This document shows positions 24,824-36,425 of a stretch of DNA of 64,000 nucleotides, in pieces. This stretch comes from Serinus canaria (lineage: Eukaryota > Chordata > Aves > Passeriformes > Fringillidae). The notes under the pieces are model-generated. The model worked only from the letters and a program-made list of their open reading frames with translations, did no database searches and was not told the DNA's origin. The first letter of the stretch is position 1. Every line of letters begins with the position of its first letter. The DNA lies in contig NC_066313.1 in the NCBI RefSeq assembly GCF_022539315.1, forward strand, positions 31,347,059-31,411,058, written 5' to 3'. The position numbers and the translations under genes were made by a program.

Positions 24824-25216
24824 TGGAAAAAATCCCCTTGCCCAGGATTGTTCTCCTGGGAAGATGAGAAGCCTCAGAGAAAAGGAAAACATTATTGGTA
24901 TTATCACATTTGCTTCTCCTGTGTTTTTCTGCTTTGGAATGTGTTTGGAGATTGTTTATCCAACTGGTGATTGTCTCATTGGTTTCTGCTGTAAATTGTT
25001 TTGACTTATTGGTCAATCATGGTCAAGTTGTGTTGGGGCTCTGTAAGGAGTCTCGAGTTTTTATTAGCTTTTTTTTAGCCTTCTGTAAGTATCCTTTCTC
25101 TATTCTTTAGTATAGTTTAGTATAGTATTCTTTAATATAATAAAGGATCTTAAATTAGCCTTCTAAGAACATGGAGTCAGATTCATCATTTCCTTCCTGC
25201 CATGGGGCACCTCAAG
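24824..25216 (+). mobile_element. ERVK-like LTR remnant (songbird endogenous retrovirus)
   Basis: The segment has the layout I associate with songbird ERVK LTRs: an opening TGGAAAAAATCCCCTTGCCC, the CAGGATTGTTCTCCTGGGAAG and AAGCCTCAGAGAAA blocks, several ATTGGT/CCAAT-type boxes (for example GTGATTGTCTCATTGG), a TTAGTATAGTTTAGTATAG tract, the polyadenylation signal AATAAA at 25139-25144, and a closing GAGTCAGATTCATCATTTCC block. The orientation is plus. I could not find a matching 6-bp target duplication, so both ends are approximate. Just after the LTR the sequence TGGCAGCAACTGGTTTGCTC (25217-25236) faintly resembles a tRNA-Lys primer-binding site, but no internal viral genes follow. It is most likely a solo or truncated LTR, old and inactive. 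Confidence 0.75.
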
Positions 25217-26570
25217 TGGCAGCAACTGGTTTGCTCATCTCAAAACATCTCACCTAGTCAGTTCCAGTCAAAGATCTCCATGTGCATGTGTGCGTGAGGA
25301 CATGGTCTGAAGAAGGAAGTAATTTAAGGACTTGGCTGATTTGTCTGTACAAGCACAGGCACTTGTGCCAGGCAAAATGCTCCTGCTTCCACTGTCTCTT
25401 AAGCCATGTGTAAAAGGCCTTCCCTAAATCCTACATTTGACTGCCAACCCATGTGAATGCCTCAGACACAATGGGATACCCCTTAGGATACCTAAAAATG
25501 TCATTATGTACCTTTGTTTGGGCACCTGAATTATTCCCACTATTCCCACTGAATTATTCCCATTATTCCCAAGGTCTTTAATTAGGTTCTTAGCTAAAAC
25601 TGTGCTTCAAGACTTACCAATGAAAACACCAAAATCATGTCAATACACCAAGAACATACTTTGGAATTCTAAAAGACCTGTTTTCAGGATGTTTCCCTTT
25701 ATGAGCTACTTCAGTTTTTGTTTCTGAATGTTAGTATATTGCCCTGAGTCATAACTCCTATCTTTTTTTCTTGCAAATTTTTCAAACAAGCAACAGTTCT
25801 TCTCCCTTCTTTCTTTATTTCCAGTAGTACATCTAAATAAATTCTCCAAGGTTGTTAACTGCCTCTGCTTTCAGAGGCCTGTTAATAAAATTTTGCTACT
25901 GAACTTGCCCTTGTTCCAAAAGTGGCCTCTGCCACAGGATTTTATACAACAAAACCAAAACAGAAAACTCACATCAGACATGGCCACCTCCCAGTGGGAA
26001 AAATCTGTGTGTCATGAGCTTTTTGAATGCTCTTTACCAGGTAGCTGTTACTGTACTGGGTGGTGTCAGTTCCAACAATTCCTAGCTTGTATGCAGATGG
26101 TCAGGTGAACATAAATTGTTATTTATAGCCCTATACTGCAAGCTCAAAGGACTGAACCAGGATATGGACTGTAACACTGACATTTCTGAAAGAGTTCCTA
26201 TTCCTGCTGTAGTGTAAGAAAAGGGTTAAACAGACATGAGATTGTGTCCTTTTTTGTGTTACTACCGTTGTGTTGTTGTTGCTATCGTATCTACTCTAAC
26301 AATATTTTAAAGTATCCAGGACAAATCAAGACTCAGCTTTATACCCATCTACTTATGCAAAAGAAAACCTAAGTTTAAAAACCATTGCAATCAGCAACAA
26401 AGAATCAGAGTTTGAGGATGTGAAAGAAATGTAAAATAATAATTGTGGCATGGTTGGGAAATGAACACAGTTCTACCAGTCCTGCTTAAAGGTGAGATAA
26501 ACCTCATATCCATTACATCAGCCAAAACAGCATTGTTGGACTGAAATGATTTTATTCTATTTTATTTTCC
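25217..26570. other. Unique sequence, no gene seen
   Basis: Apart from a small tandem duplication at 25527-25571 nothing is recognised. Open frame 25893-26108 has no known motif. Confidence 0.55.
25527..25571. repeat. Tandem duplication of a 22-23 bp unit
   Basis: A unit beginning TGAATTATTCCC and ending ATTCCCA is present twice back to back (25527-25549 and 25550-25571). The two copies differ by a single-base change or deletion. Each unit itself contains two ATTCCCA words. Confidence 0.85.
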
Positions 26571-27007
26571 TAGAATCATAGAATGGCTTGGGTTGGAAGG
26601 GACTTTAAGGATCATCTAGCTCCAGCTCCTCTTGCCATGGGTGACAAACCATCCACTAGACCAGGTTACCCAAAGACCCATCCAGTCTGGTCCTGGATCC
26701 CCCACCTTCTCTGGGCAGCCTATGCCAGTGACTCACCACCCTCACAGCAAAGAATTTCTTCCAAATATCCAATCTAAATACAACCCCCTTCAGTTTAATG
26801 CCATTCCCTCTTCTCCTATCACTGCATATCCTTGTGAGCAGTCCCTCTCCAGCTCTCTTGTAGCCCTGTTCAGGTACTGGAAGGTTCTCTAAGGTCTTCC
26901 TGGAGCCTTCTCTCCTCCAGATTAAACCACAACTGTCTTAGCCTGTCTTATTAATAAGAGAGGTGTTCTGTCCCTGTGATCAACTTAATGGCCTTCTCTG
27001 GACCCTA
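26571..27007 (-). mobile_element. CR1 LINE 3' end, about 435 bp
   Basis: This is a long, clear CR1 3' end on the complementary strand. The plus strand begins TAGAATCATAGAATGGCTTG and continues through GGTTGGAAGGGACTTTAAGG, CTAGACCAGGTTACC, the TTCTCTGGGCAGCC block and the CTGGAGCCTTCTC block to CTTCTCTGGACC. The 3' untranslated region and the ORF2 C-terminal region are present but broken by stops. It is 5'-truncated and inactive. Confidence 0.96.
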
Positions 27008-30000
27008 CATATTTAGGAAACAGTTTTTCAGGAAATCTTAGCCTAATCTCTATTTCATTCCAAGACAGGAAAGTGGCTGCTATTTTGATTATCAGTACTA
27101 GAAATTCAAGCAAAACTTTTGATTGCTCTGTCAATACAGCCTAAAGAGCCTAGTGAGTGTATTTGCTTCTTCCTAAATGTCATAGCACATCTGGATGGGC
27201 TGGATTCCCAGGTGGCACTGGCAACCTTATTTTTCCTGAAATCAATGAACCTGGTTTCATACATGCCAACTAGGAATTTGAAAATCACTCCTTCTAAGAG
27301 TTTGTTGCTTTTTTGAGGACGGCAACATCAGCTGAAGACAGTGTATGTATCTTAAAAGCTCTTTGAGACTGAGAGCATATATTTGCTGATCATATTAGAA
27401 GAAATAATTTTTATATTTTAGCCTCATCACACAACTCCTTTGACCAACAGTAGGTAAGAGTCCGTATTGGGTATGGGTCTCACCTATGAAAGATATTTTT
27501 TAAAGCTCTCCATTGTGACCCGATATATTTCAAGAAAACATAATATGTGACTTGTAAATTCATAACTTCAACCTATGCAGAAAGCTCAGACTGTTGTCAT
27601 TGTTTGAATGGTTTTTAGTCAAATTTTGCTTTGGAAGGTGGGGTGGGGGGAGAATTGCTTATCTTTAAAAGAAAGGAACAAAGTTAGATAGAAAAAGGGT
27701 GACAAATGCTTTAAATGGCAGGAAAGCTGGCTTGGGTACATGATGTCCCTTGCCTCAAGCACAAGCTAAGTGGTTTCAAATCAATCAGCATGACCAGGAG
27801 AGAGAGTCTGGAGTCAAGTAGGGAAAGCAGGAATTATATGGTGAGAAAAGTGCCCCAAAAGCACTTGAAAATGATGTAAATTAATGCTGAAAGCCTCTGT
27901 AATAACACAGGCCAACATGTCCTTCCACTAAGCTGCTAGGAAGAGAGAGGAAGTTTTTGCATCACCAGGCTTTTTCAAATGTCACATTTAATAATAATGA
28001 AAAGGTGCAAAATTTACTGAAAATGCATAAATTGCATCTCAGCTGTGTAGAGGAATATGGACTCATCATGAATTTCATCCTGCTAGGACCATATCAGTGT
28101 AAATTGTGCATAATGGTAAAATTAACTGCAATTTTGTGGCCTGATCTTTAAAGCCTCCAAATGCTTTAGAAGAAATCTGGGATAGTTTTAATCAGCACTA
28201 ACTCTGAATTATCTATAGAGAAGGGAGAAAAAGCAGCATCCTCCCCTGGTCACAACAGAGTCCCAAGCAGAGATACCTGAATGGATTCTGAGCTAGCTCA
28301 GCCAGAAGAAGCAATAGGACATATGTGTGATACCCCACCCAGTGAAATTAGAGCCTTTAAAAGTGCTTTGGGATATGGGATCATTTAGCTTAGCTAAACT
28401 GCCTCTGGCATCCCAGCTAGAAAAAGAGAAAAAATTATATTGGACTAACAATAGTTTTCAGTGCTTCAATTATTTCAGTCTTCAGAGTCACAAGTGCAAA
28501 TTCTCTATCAAACTGTACATTAAGTACTTTAAGCTGTGTCAACCCTTTTTCTGGTTCAAGTGTATTGCCCGTGTCTAGTTCCTTCAGCATATTATGTACA
28601 GACAGCTCTAAATTGAAAGGAAATTTACATTTTTTCACAAGTACTTTTCTAATAAAATAAGACATGCAGAAAAGACAGAAAAATATAAAATTTCAGTGAA
28701 AAAAACCACTCACATACTCAAAAACCCAAATATTCTTTCTCAGTAGCCTCAGTAGAAAAACAGGCTTGGATGTGTCTGTGGTTTTTAGTCTGACACATAA
28801 GGCAACGTGAAAGCTTATTTCTACAATCTAAGTGGAAAATCTGATAGCAAGGTATTACCTTTTATCAACAATGTGCATTGTTCATAAGAAGCTAATAAAA
28901 ATACTCTAAAATTAGGAATTTTTTTTTCTAGTTTTTTTATTAAACATCAGAAATCAGTATTGTTAAAAATCTTCACTCTCTTTATAAATAAAAATTTTCA
29001 AAAAATTATATAATGGAAATCCGTGGTTTTAAATCTGTTCTTTAGTTTTCCTGTTTTCCTGTAGCAGCCTGGAGCTGAGCTGGCCATTGAGGAGTTTTCT
29101 GGGGAAAGCTACTGCTGAGCCAAAACTGGCAAACCCAGCAAGGACAAGGAGTACTGAGGACAGTGGTGTGGGACCAGAAACCACAAAACTCATAGACAAC
29201 AATTTTGGTGGTTGGTGAGGCCAGTAAGATCAGCAGCCCCTGAGGCTGGTCCAAAACTGAGTTTTAACAAATCTCAAAATGTCAAAAAGGAGGTGCTCCA
29301 CTCATGAAGAACATATTAACATGCTTATGAGCTAGACTTTTTCTGAGCCTGGGTACGAAGAGGCAGTGAAAAGGAAGCAGGGTGAAGCTGCAGAATGAGA
29401 GAGTGTTTAAAAAGAAATTTAGTGGCAATCCCAAATAACAGAACAAAAAAATTCATGCTGTGGTCAATGGAGCCCTGAAGGAAGGGGCTTGGCTTCCTCA
29501 CACAGGTTTCTGTGAATTGTGAAGTAAAGTATATTAATATCTACTTCACTACAACTCCATATATTAATATGCTACTTATATAGTAAATTATCATTTCCAT
29601 TTTGCAACAAGAGAGCAGAAGCAATGAAGTTAAGCACCCAAATTCACACCAATAATCATATACAGACTGATGGTCTCTTAATGACAAGACCAATGCCTTA
29701 ATCACTTTTCTTCCCTCATTTCCATTTCTCCATATGTTGCACTTTATTACCATAACCATGCTTTGACTTATGTGCATCATCATTTAACAATACATCATTT
29801 AAAATACTTGCCTCACAAAGGCTGACAGAGAAAAACATTTCATAAATCATTAAATACATTTATAGAATATCACTTCAAACATGGCTATTATTATTAGCTG
29901 TATTAATAATAATTAGTAATGGCCATTAGTCCAGACATTTGTAGTGCTCATGATTCTTTTCACTAAAAAGAATCTGTCTTCTAGAGAACAACTGCTGGAA

Positions 30001-31227
30001 GTTAATTGTCAGATGGCCGTAATTATGTACATTTATACTGAGGTTATAATGGAACATAAAGTGCAGTTCCCCAAAATGCTTAATTGCTAAATCTTAAAAT
30101 GCTACACTTAAAATTTGTATTTCTAAGAAAAGTTTAAGACGGTAAAAATAAATTCCTAATAATTGATAAGCATATAAATGTGGGGTGGTTTTGGGTTTCT
30201 GGACACCTACAGGAATGTATTGTCCTTTCCAACTAAATCAGTACTATGTAGCAAATGAAGGTTGGGTATTAGATTAATTTTGAGAGGTGGTCTTAGAGAT
30301 TTTTCTCCTGAAATGTGAGCATAGAGAACTGGACAGTAGCATAATTACCCAGAGGGATTAGAATGCAACTGTCCTATGGAACAAGACTTGCTTTTTTAAT
30401 ACAATTTCCTCTGTTCTAATAAGCTCTAATTTTGCATTACAGCAAGGAAACTATTTCTTTAAGCACCATCAATAAAACTTCCAGCTGACCTTTTCACGCC
30501 TTCTACAAAGATGCTAAACGCTACTCACTTTTCACATTCAATAAAAACTACTACTGTGTTCTAGTTCAATGCATATCTGTGTCAAAATGGAGGAAAATCA
30601 CTCTGTACTACGTGTAAATCCTTCCCTTAAAGTTGATTTCCAAACTTCTGTGTTGCTAAATGTGTCACCTTGGTTTATTCATGCGCTGCATGCAGTGTGT
30701 GACAAAGAAACCTGAAGTTCATCTGGAGGTCTTCAGTTCTTTGGGCCTTCAGATCTGTTTGTCACAGATATTCCATTTTTAAAAACTAACCAAAAACTAC
30801 CAGAGGTTGTTCAGTATCTTGACTAATGCCAGACAGAGTGGCATTGAGTTTCAAAAAATCTGGCCAAAACTTCAGTGGGTATAAAATGATACAGTAGCAC
30901 TGTCCTAGGTAAAGCTATATTCCCCAACTAAGAATAACTGGACTTCTATCATCTATCTCTGAATAATGATTCTGGTCAGTATTTTCAGTATCTGGAGTCA
31001 AGTTATCTCTGTTAATCCCACCAAACTGGTTTTCTTTAGGTGAACCTCTCTATTAGCTTCCCAAGATCTTAGTAACTAATACCTTACATGTGAGCATTTT
31101 TTAAGAGGGATAATGCTCATGGATCTCAGAGTACTGCTGAGGGCTTTAGTTTTTTTTTCCTTCTTTATTGTCCAACCATAGCAACACATGGCTGAAAGCA
31201 CAAAAATTTAAAAGCTAAATCAGTGAG
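27008..31227. other. Unique AT-rich sequence, no gene or transposon seen
   Basis: This is one of the longest repeat-free stretches. A GC-richer island at about 29040-29260 has no recognisable motif. The part at about 29990-30730 is complex, non-repetitive sequence of the kind that can be conserved non-coding DNA, but that is an impression only. There is no splice-bounded open exon or promoter. Confidence 0.5.
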
Positions 31228-31560
31228 TCACAGAGTCATAGAATGGTTTGTTCTGCAAAGGATCCTTAAGGATGACCTAGTTCAACCCCTCTGATGTGGT
31301 CCAGGACACCTTCTACCAAACAAGGTTGTTCAAATCCCCATCCAACCTTACCGTGAACACCTCCAGAGATGGGGCATCTACAACTGCTATGAGCAACCTG
31401 TGCCAGTGTCACACAATCCTTACCATAAAAAATAATTTCTTCCTCATATCTACCTTTTTCATCTAAAAACTGGGGCCTTTTGTCCTATCCCTGCAAGTTT
31501 GGGTAAAAAGTCTCTCCCCAACTCTCTTACAAACCACCTTAGATATTGAAAGGCATAATA
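31228..31560 (-). mobile_element. CR1 LINE 3' end, divergent
   Basis: The complementary-strand CR1 tail starts at TCACAGAGTCATAGAATGG and continues with GATCCTTAAGGATGACCTAG, the CAAGGTTGTTCAAA block, CACCTCCAGAGATGGGGCAT and the CTTACCATAAAAAATAATTTC block. Weak similarity may extend to about 31610. It carries more substitutions than the copy at 26571-27007 and is probably older. No readable protein remains. Confidence 0.93.
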
Positions 31561-32480
31561 GGAACTGTGGTAAAATCCTTTTTTTAACTGAAGCTGTAAG
31601 GATCCTTCTACTGCTCTATAGCAGGAAGTCTTTTGGAGCTGCTTGCTCTAAGCTAGTTCTAAATAATGCCTTTGCCAATTTTTTGTGCAATTAAAATATT
31701 GCTCAAAACTGTTGTTCAAAAAAATCACTCATATAAGATCTCATTGCTAATATTTCAGATTCTTAGAACTCCAACATTTTAGAGTTATTGTAATTTATAT
31801 TCTCCCAAAATACCATACTAGCATCACTTCGGAAGTATTCGGAAATTGTTCCAAATGTTTGACACATGAAATGTAATACTGTAAGACTGAAGACACTGTA
31901 AAAATTTCTTAGAAGTATAAACCAGCAGTGAAAGTCTTAGGTATTTGCATTTCCTTTACTTTGTCTTAGTGATCTTATGATCACTACTCTGAGATATCGT
32001 TAAAGCCTCAAAGACAATTTGTCCCAAGTGCAAGTACAAAACAACATAAATCTTGTAAAATTATGAATTTTAAACCTATGTGAATGCTTATGAAATTAGA
32101 GTTAGATCACCAAACATTTTTGAACAGTCTGTTATCAAGATGAAATAAGAGATTTTCTAATACTGACTTTTACCTGGGATAGTTAATTTAAATTTAACTA
32201 TGCTGACTACTGGTCTTCAGCTGAAGATGTAAAGGATATTCTGCCCCAATGGGCTTTGTGCAAATTCATTTCCATCTCACGGAGACCATTCTTGGTGTCT
32301 GACCCCCATCTCCCTCCAGGAAGCTCAATTGTAGCAGCATGAGCCACTTGCTCATGAGACTGGATAAAGCCCATGAGGAGAAAGCAAGTGAGAAAGGCAA
32401 TGTGCATTTGTAGAGAATCTTGGTGAAACTTGCCATGAGATCAACAGGGAGAAGAACAAAAATTTCTTATATGTTCCCAG
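31561..32480. other. Unique AT-rich sequence, no gene seen
   Basis: Nothing is recognised. The complementary frame 32207-32407 begins with a hydrophobic run (MHIAFLTCFLLMGFIQ) that looks like a signal peptide, but it is short and has no splice signal, partner exon or known domain. Confidence 0.5.
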
Positions 32481-32650
32481 GTTACCCTGAGAAGCTGGGG
32501 GTGCCACATCCTGGAAGCGTTCAACGCCAGGTTGAATAGGGCTCTGAGTAACTTGATCTAATGGATGGCATCCCTGCTCTTGGCAGGGTGTTTGAAACTA
32601 GAAGATCTTTAAGGTACCTTCCAACATCAATTTTTCTATGATTCTATTAT
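32481..32650 (+). mobile_element. CR1 LINE 3' tail
   Basis: In plus orientation the sequence passes through a GGAAGCGTTCAACGCCAGGT block (the ORF2 C-terminal region), CTTGATCTAATGG, GATCTTTAAGGTACCTTCCA and ends in TTCTATGATTCTATTATT. The element is 5'-truncated and non-coding. Confidence 0.92.
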
Positions 32651-34370
32651 TTATGATACATATGTGGATGAAAGATTCAGTTTTCAAATATATTCTTTCT
32701 ATTTTTTTTATTTCCATTCTTAATTTTCATTGGAAGTAAAAGCAAATAAAAATCCTTTCTCTCTGCCACTGACTAGAAATTTCCTTTTGCGAAGGCTAGC
32801 CTAGCTTTGACATTTAGTCCATGTGCCCAAACACAAAAGACATGTCCCTTAGGAAAAGTCAGTTAGGGAAAAAGGAGAAAGACAGGTTGAGAAAACATTG
32901 TATCAACAATTCTTCAGCAGGACGAAATACCTGTTGAACAAAGCAGAACTTTGAGAATATCAGGTTTTTGGGGAACACTCACCTCTTGGGTCCTACAGTT
33001 CTACAGAAAAGAAAAGCCTGCCTCCTACCTAACTCATCTTTTTCTTCTTTGCATAAACCTTCAAAAATTGTTGGTTGGCAGGTAGCCTCAAATATACTGA
33101 CAATATAAGAGAGCAAATATCAGAGTTCTTCCAAAACCCTAGATCTAGGAACTTCTTTCCAGTTTGATACACAAAGTGCTGAACATATCTTGCTATCTTG
33201 ATATTAGTATTCAGATAAATTAATAGATGCTCAGACAATGAGAGACAATTTTTTTCTCATTACTTTTCCTATTTTGGTTTTGTTTTCCTGTTTTTCTTTT
33301 CACAGACATCTAAAGACAGATAATTTAAGAAAGAACAAACATAATTACACTATAATTGGGTTTTCGTCAAAATCTACATTAGGTAGTAAAATGGCAGAAA
33401 AATCCACAAGGAATCTTTTCCTTTTTAAAGGAGATTTCAGCCAGACTCTTGTGAATATCAGTAAAACTATTATGCAAGACTAAATTTTTTTTCTATGATT
33501 TTAGCAGCAATTGCATTAGAGAAACAAAATTCTCTCACCCCAAGTTATACAGTTTTATATAAATAAATAATAGCAGTTTTTCCCTAACCAAGTCAGATTT
33601 TGCAACCCAGTCAATCAGTTGCAGTCATCAGTTGTAAGTCATCAACTTAACCTGAGAAGTCTCAAAGCAAAATTTCACCCAATCCTCTAAAAAAGGCTAT
33701 ATCAAGCTAAAATATAAATGGACAGATCTGGATGGGATTTCCAGCAAACACATCTAGTCTTAATGGTGAGATTCTGGAAAATCCTTAGCTATTTTTTTTC
33801 TTTCTTGTAGCTCAAAACTTCATTCTTTTCCTTTCCTCCCTTTCTCAGCTTTATTTAAAATGTTGAGATTTAAAATGCTGAATCACTGGTACATGTCATT
33901 TCCCATCCTCATTACCTCCTCCTGTTTAAATAAATATAACCCTGGAATAGTGTTCTTCTTTAAAAAAATACATAATTCTCTATTTTTCTGTGGCATTAGG
34001 CAGAGTGGTTGCAATGGACTTGCGTCAAATTTTCAGGGTCAACTCTTTGTTATACCACAGGGATTTGGGCTTTGTGGTAATAGAATTTTTCAGCGCCTCT
34101 GCTTTTTCTGAGTACTCATTTAACTTCTTCACTCAGAGAGAGGAAAAAAGCTTCTGCAACTTCAGCTTTGTCCACAAAACACGGTACAAATTTAAATAAC
34201 AGACCAATGGTCCCTGATTCCACAAAAGTAATTATAAGCAAGTTTCCAGAGAGCACCAAATAAAAAATTTTTAAAAATTTAAAATAAATTTAAGATCTTC
34301 CTGTGCAGAACAAACTCTATTAGTATGAAATTGCTTAAAAGTTATTAAGCAATCAGATATGTGTGATGGT
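32651..34370. other. Unique AT-rich sequence with one exon-like open stretch
   Basis: No transposon was found. A very strong pyrimidine tract and CAG (33283-33305) precede a 175-base open frame ending in TAA at 33481-33483, with an AATAAA at 33562-33567. This could be a terminal exon, but AT-rich intergenic DNA makes such combinations by chance. At 33609-33645 there are three imperfect copies of a unit like AGTCATCAGTTG. Confidence 0.4.
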
Positions 34371-34545
34371 TTCATAGAATCATTTATGGAAAAGCCATCT
34401 AATATCATTGAGCCCCGCTGTTCACCCAGCAACACTGTGTTCACCACATCCACATGCCTTTTGAACACTTTCAGGGATGAATCCCTGATGGAGAGACTAA
34501 TCCTGCTTAACCATAGACATCTGAAAAGTATATGCCTCTGCCTAA
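34371..34545 (-). mobile_element. CR1 LINE 3' end, divergent
   Basis: The complementary-strand copy starts at TTCATAGAATCATTTATGG. It keeps the order ATATCATTGAGCCC, ACCCAGCAACACTG, CACCACATCCACATGCCTTT, GAACACTTTCAGGGATGA, which matches the CR1 subfamily whose tail reads TTTAGGTTGGAAAAGACC. It is heavily mutated and non-coding. The right border is uncertain and may reach 34560. Confidence 0.85.
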
Positions 34546-36329
34546 TAGGGTCACCAGGTGTTCTCTTTTTCATCAGTAGGGAAAAGTAAGTTCTTTCAGT
34601 GTGTGATTTGACCAGTTTTTTCAGACACACTATAGAATGACTCTAGGACGACATCACAGGAACGTTGCATTTCTCAGCTGATTAAAAGACATATGGAGAT
34701 GTTAGCATTTGGTGAACTTTAATCTCTAGAGGTTTAGGAAAATGGAAACTCCTCCACTGCTCTTCAAAATCACAATTTCAGAATAATACCTTCAGGACCT
34801 TAAAAGGGGACTACACTAATTCAGAAAAGAAATGCGATCAATTCAACAGGAGTCATTGGTACAGCATCGACCACAAATGCTGCATACACTGACAGGAAGT
34901 ACTCAGTGCACACACAGGTTGCCATCAAATAAACCTGCATGGCCAGTTTTATCTTGTGTATTTGCAGTTTTCTTCAGCTAGCGTTGATTAGATCACCTTG
35001 TGGATGCAGGATGCGGTCTCCATTCCCCTCCATTGAGCCTCAAAAGTAAAACCAAAGAATGAAGCCCATGGATTACAAGTGCAAGCATATTTTTGGCTGC
35101 CTTTTCTCATAGCAGTTACAAATACATAGCTGACTATGAACAAGTGACTGCAAATATTTTGCATATTTTCCCACTTGTTTCTACCATAACTGGGTTAAGA
35201 TTTTCCTGACACCAGCAAACTTGTGGTCATGTTCTGGGAGCAAATGAGAAGCAAAGCAAAAGCAAAGCCAGGTGAACATCTGGTTGTGAATATCATCTAA
35301 AGTTTCCTGGAAATCTTCACGTATCTGGACTGTATTCAGCTGGATGCAACCTCTCATTTGGGAGTGTAATATTTTAAGAAGAATTTGATTTCCTATGTAG
35401 CATTAACACTTTGCTGACAAAGGACTTTTCAAAGAAATTTTGATAATGTTTTAGGATTGTCACTTTGACATTCTGTAGTTCTACTAAATGTGCTGGAAGG
35501 TGTAATGTAAAGAATCAGTAAAATTGGTTTCTCAGAAACTAAAGAACTACTTTTTTTTTCCACAACCCCATTCCTAATCATTCCAGACGTGTCAGAAAAA
35601 TAGATGTACGTTAGAAACAGCAAAACAAAAGCTCAAAATTTCATTCAGCTTGTTTATTTCACATTATTCAAAGTGGCTTAGAGGACAGCAATTTCTTTCC
35701 CAGCCATTCACTGCTGCAGCTGCAGAAAGCGATGCGAGCTGTAATGAAGATATTTCCCCAGCTCATCTTGAGTGGTGGCATATAAAAAACCCCTAACAAC
35801 AACAACAAAAAAGCCAACCAAACAACAACAAGGCAGAAAATCAAAATAGACAATTTAGCAATCCATGTTCCTTATCTCTGTTTTGGTTGGGTTTAGGATA
35901 TTCATTCTGTTTAGAGCATTATGCATTCATGGCAGCAATGCCATTAACTCCAGCAGCAGTTCTGAATGATCACTGCTTCCATAAATTGCAGTTATAACTT
36001 TCTGTCAACCATCCTATCCCAACCCTGACCACACATGTGGGACACATGTTTGGCTTCAATTCTAGATTCTATACTCATACCAGACTTGATTGTTTTTCCC
36101 TGTTGCCATACTAAAGCCTGGACATAGGATATAAACAAAGGATTGGCAAATCCAATCCTTCAGCCAAAAATAGGTCTTGCCTTGCATGTTCTCTACAAAT
36201 GGACAGGACAGTATGAAATTAAGATATAATTTGGACATATATCACATATATCATTAACTGTATCAGATTTTTAATGAACGTGAAATTCAAGCAAACAGCA
36301 TTTAAAAAAAATAAATAATAACTGAAACA
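34546..36329. other. Unique sequence, no gene seen
   Basis: It includes a short T-free AAC-rich tract at 35795-35840 (CAACAACAAC words). No gene or transposon is recognised. Confidence 0.55.
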
Positions 36330-36425
36330 GTGGGTGCCATCACCACCCTTGGCAGGAAGATTGGAACCAAATGATTTTTAAGGCTTCTTCCAACCCAAGC
36401 CTTTTTTGAGTCTATGATTCTATAA
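36330..36425 (+). mobile_element. CR1 LINE 3' tail, under 100 bp
   Basis: The phrase CACCCTTGGCAGGAAGATTG, then ATGATTTTTAAGGCTTCTTC, CAACCCAAGCC and TCTATGATTCTAT is the last part of the CR1 3' untranslated region in plus orientation. Confidence 0.9.

Noticed and set aside
24753..25016. Open frames of 80-83 codons on both strands
   Set aside because: They lie at the left end of the ERVK-like LTR and its border. LTR sequence, not a gene.
32207..32407. Complementary frame starting with a signal-peptide-like hydrophobic run
   Set aside because: 66 codons, no partner exon, splice signal or known domain. Hydrophobic starts are common in AT-rich chance frames.
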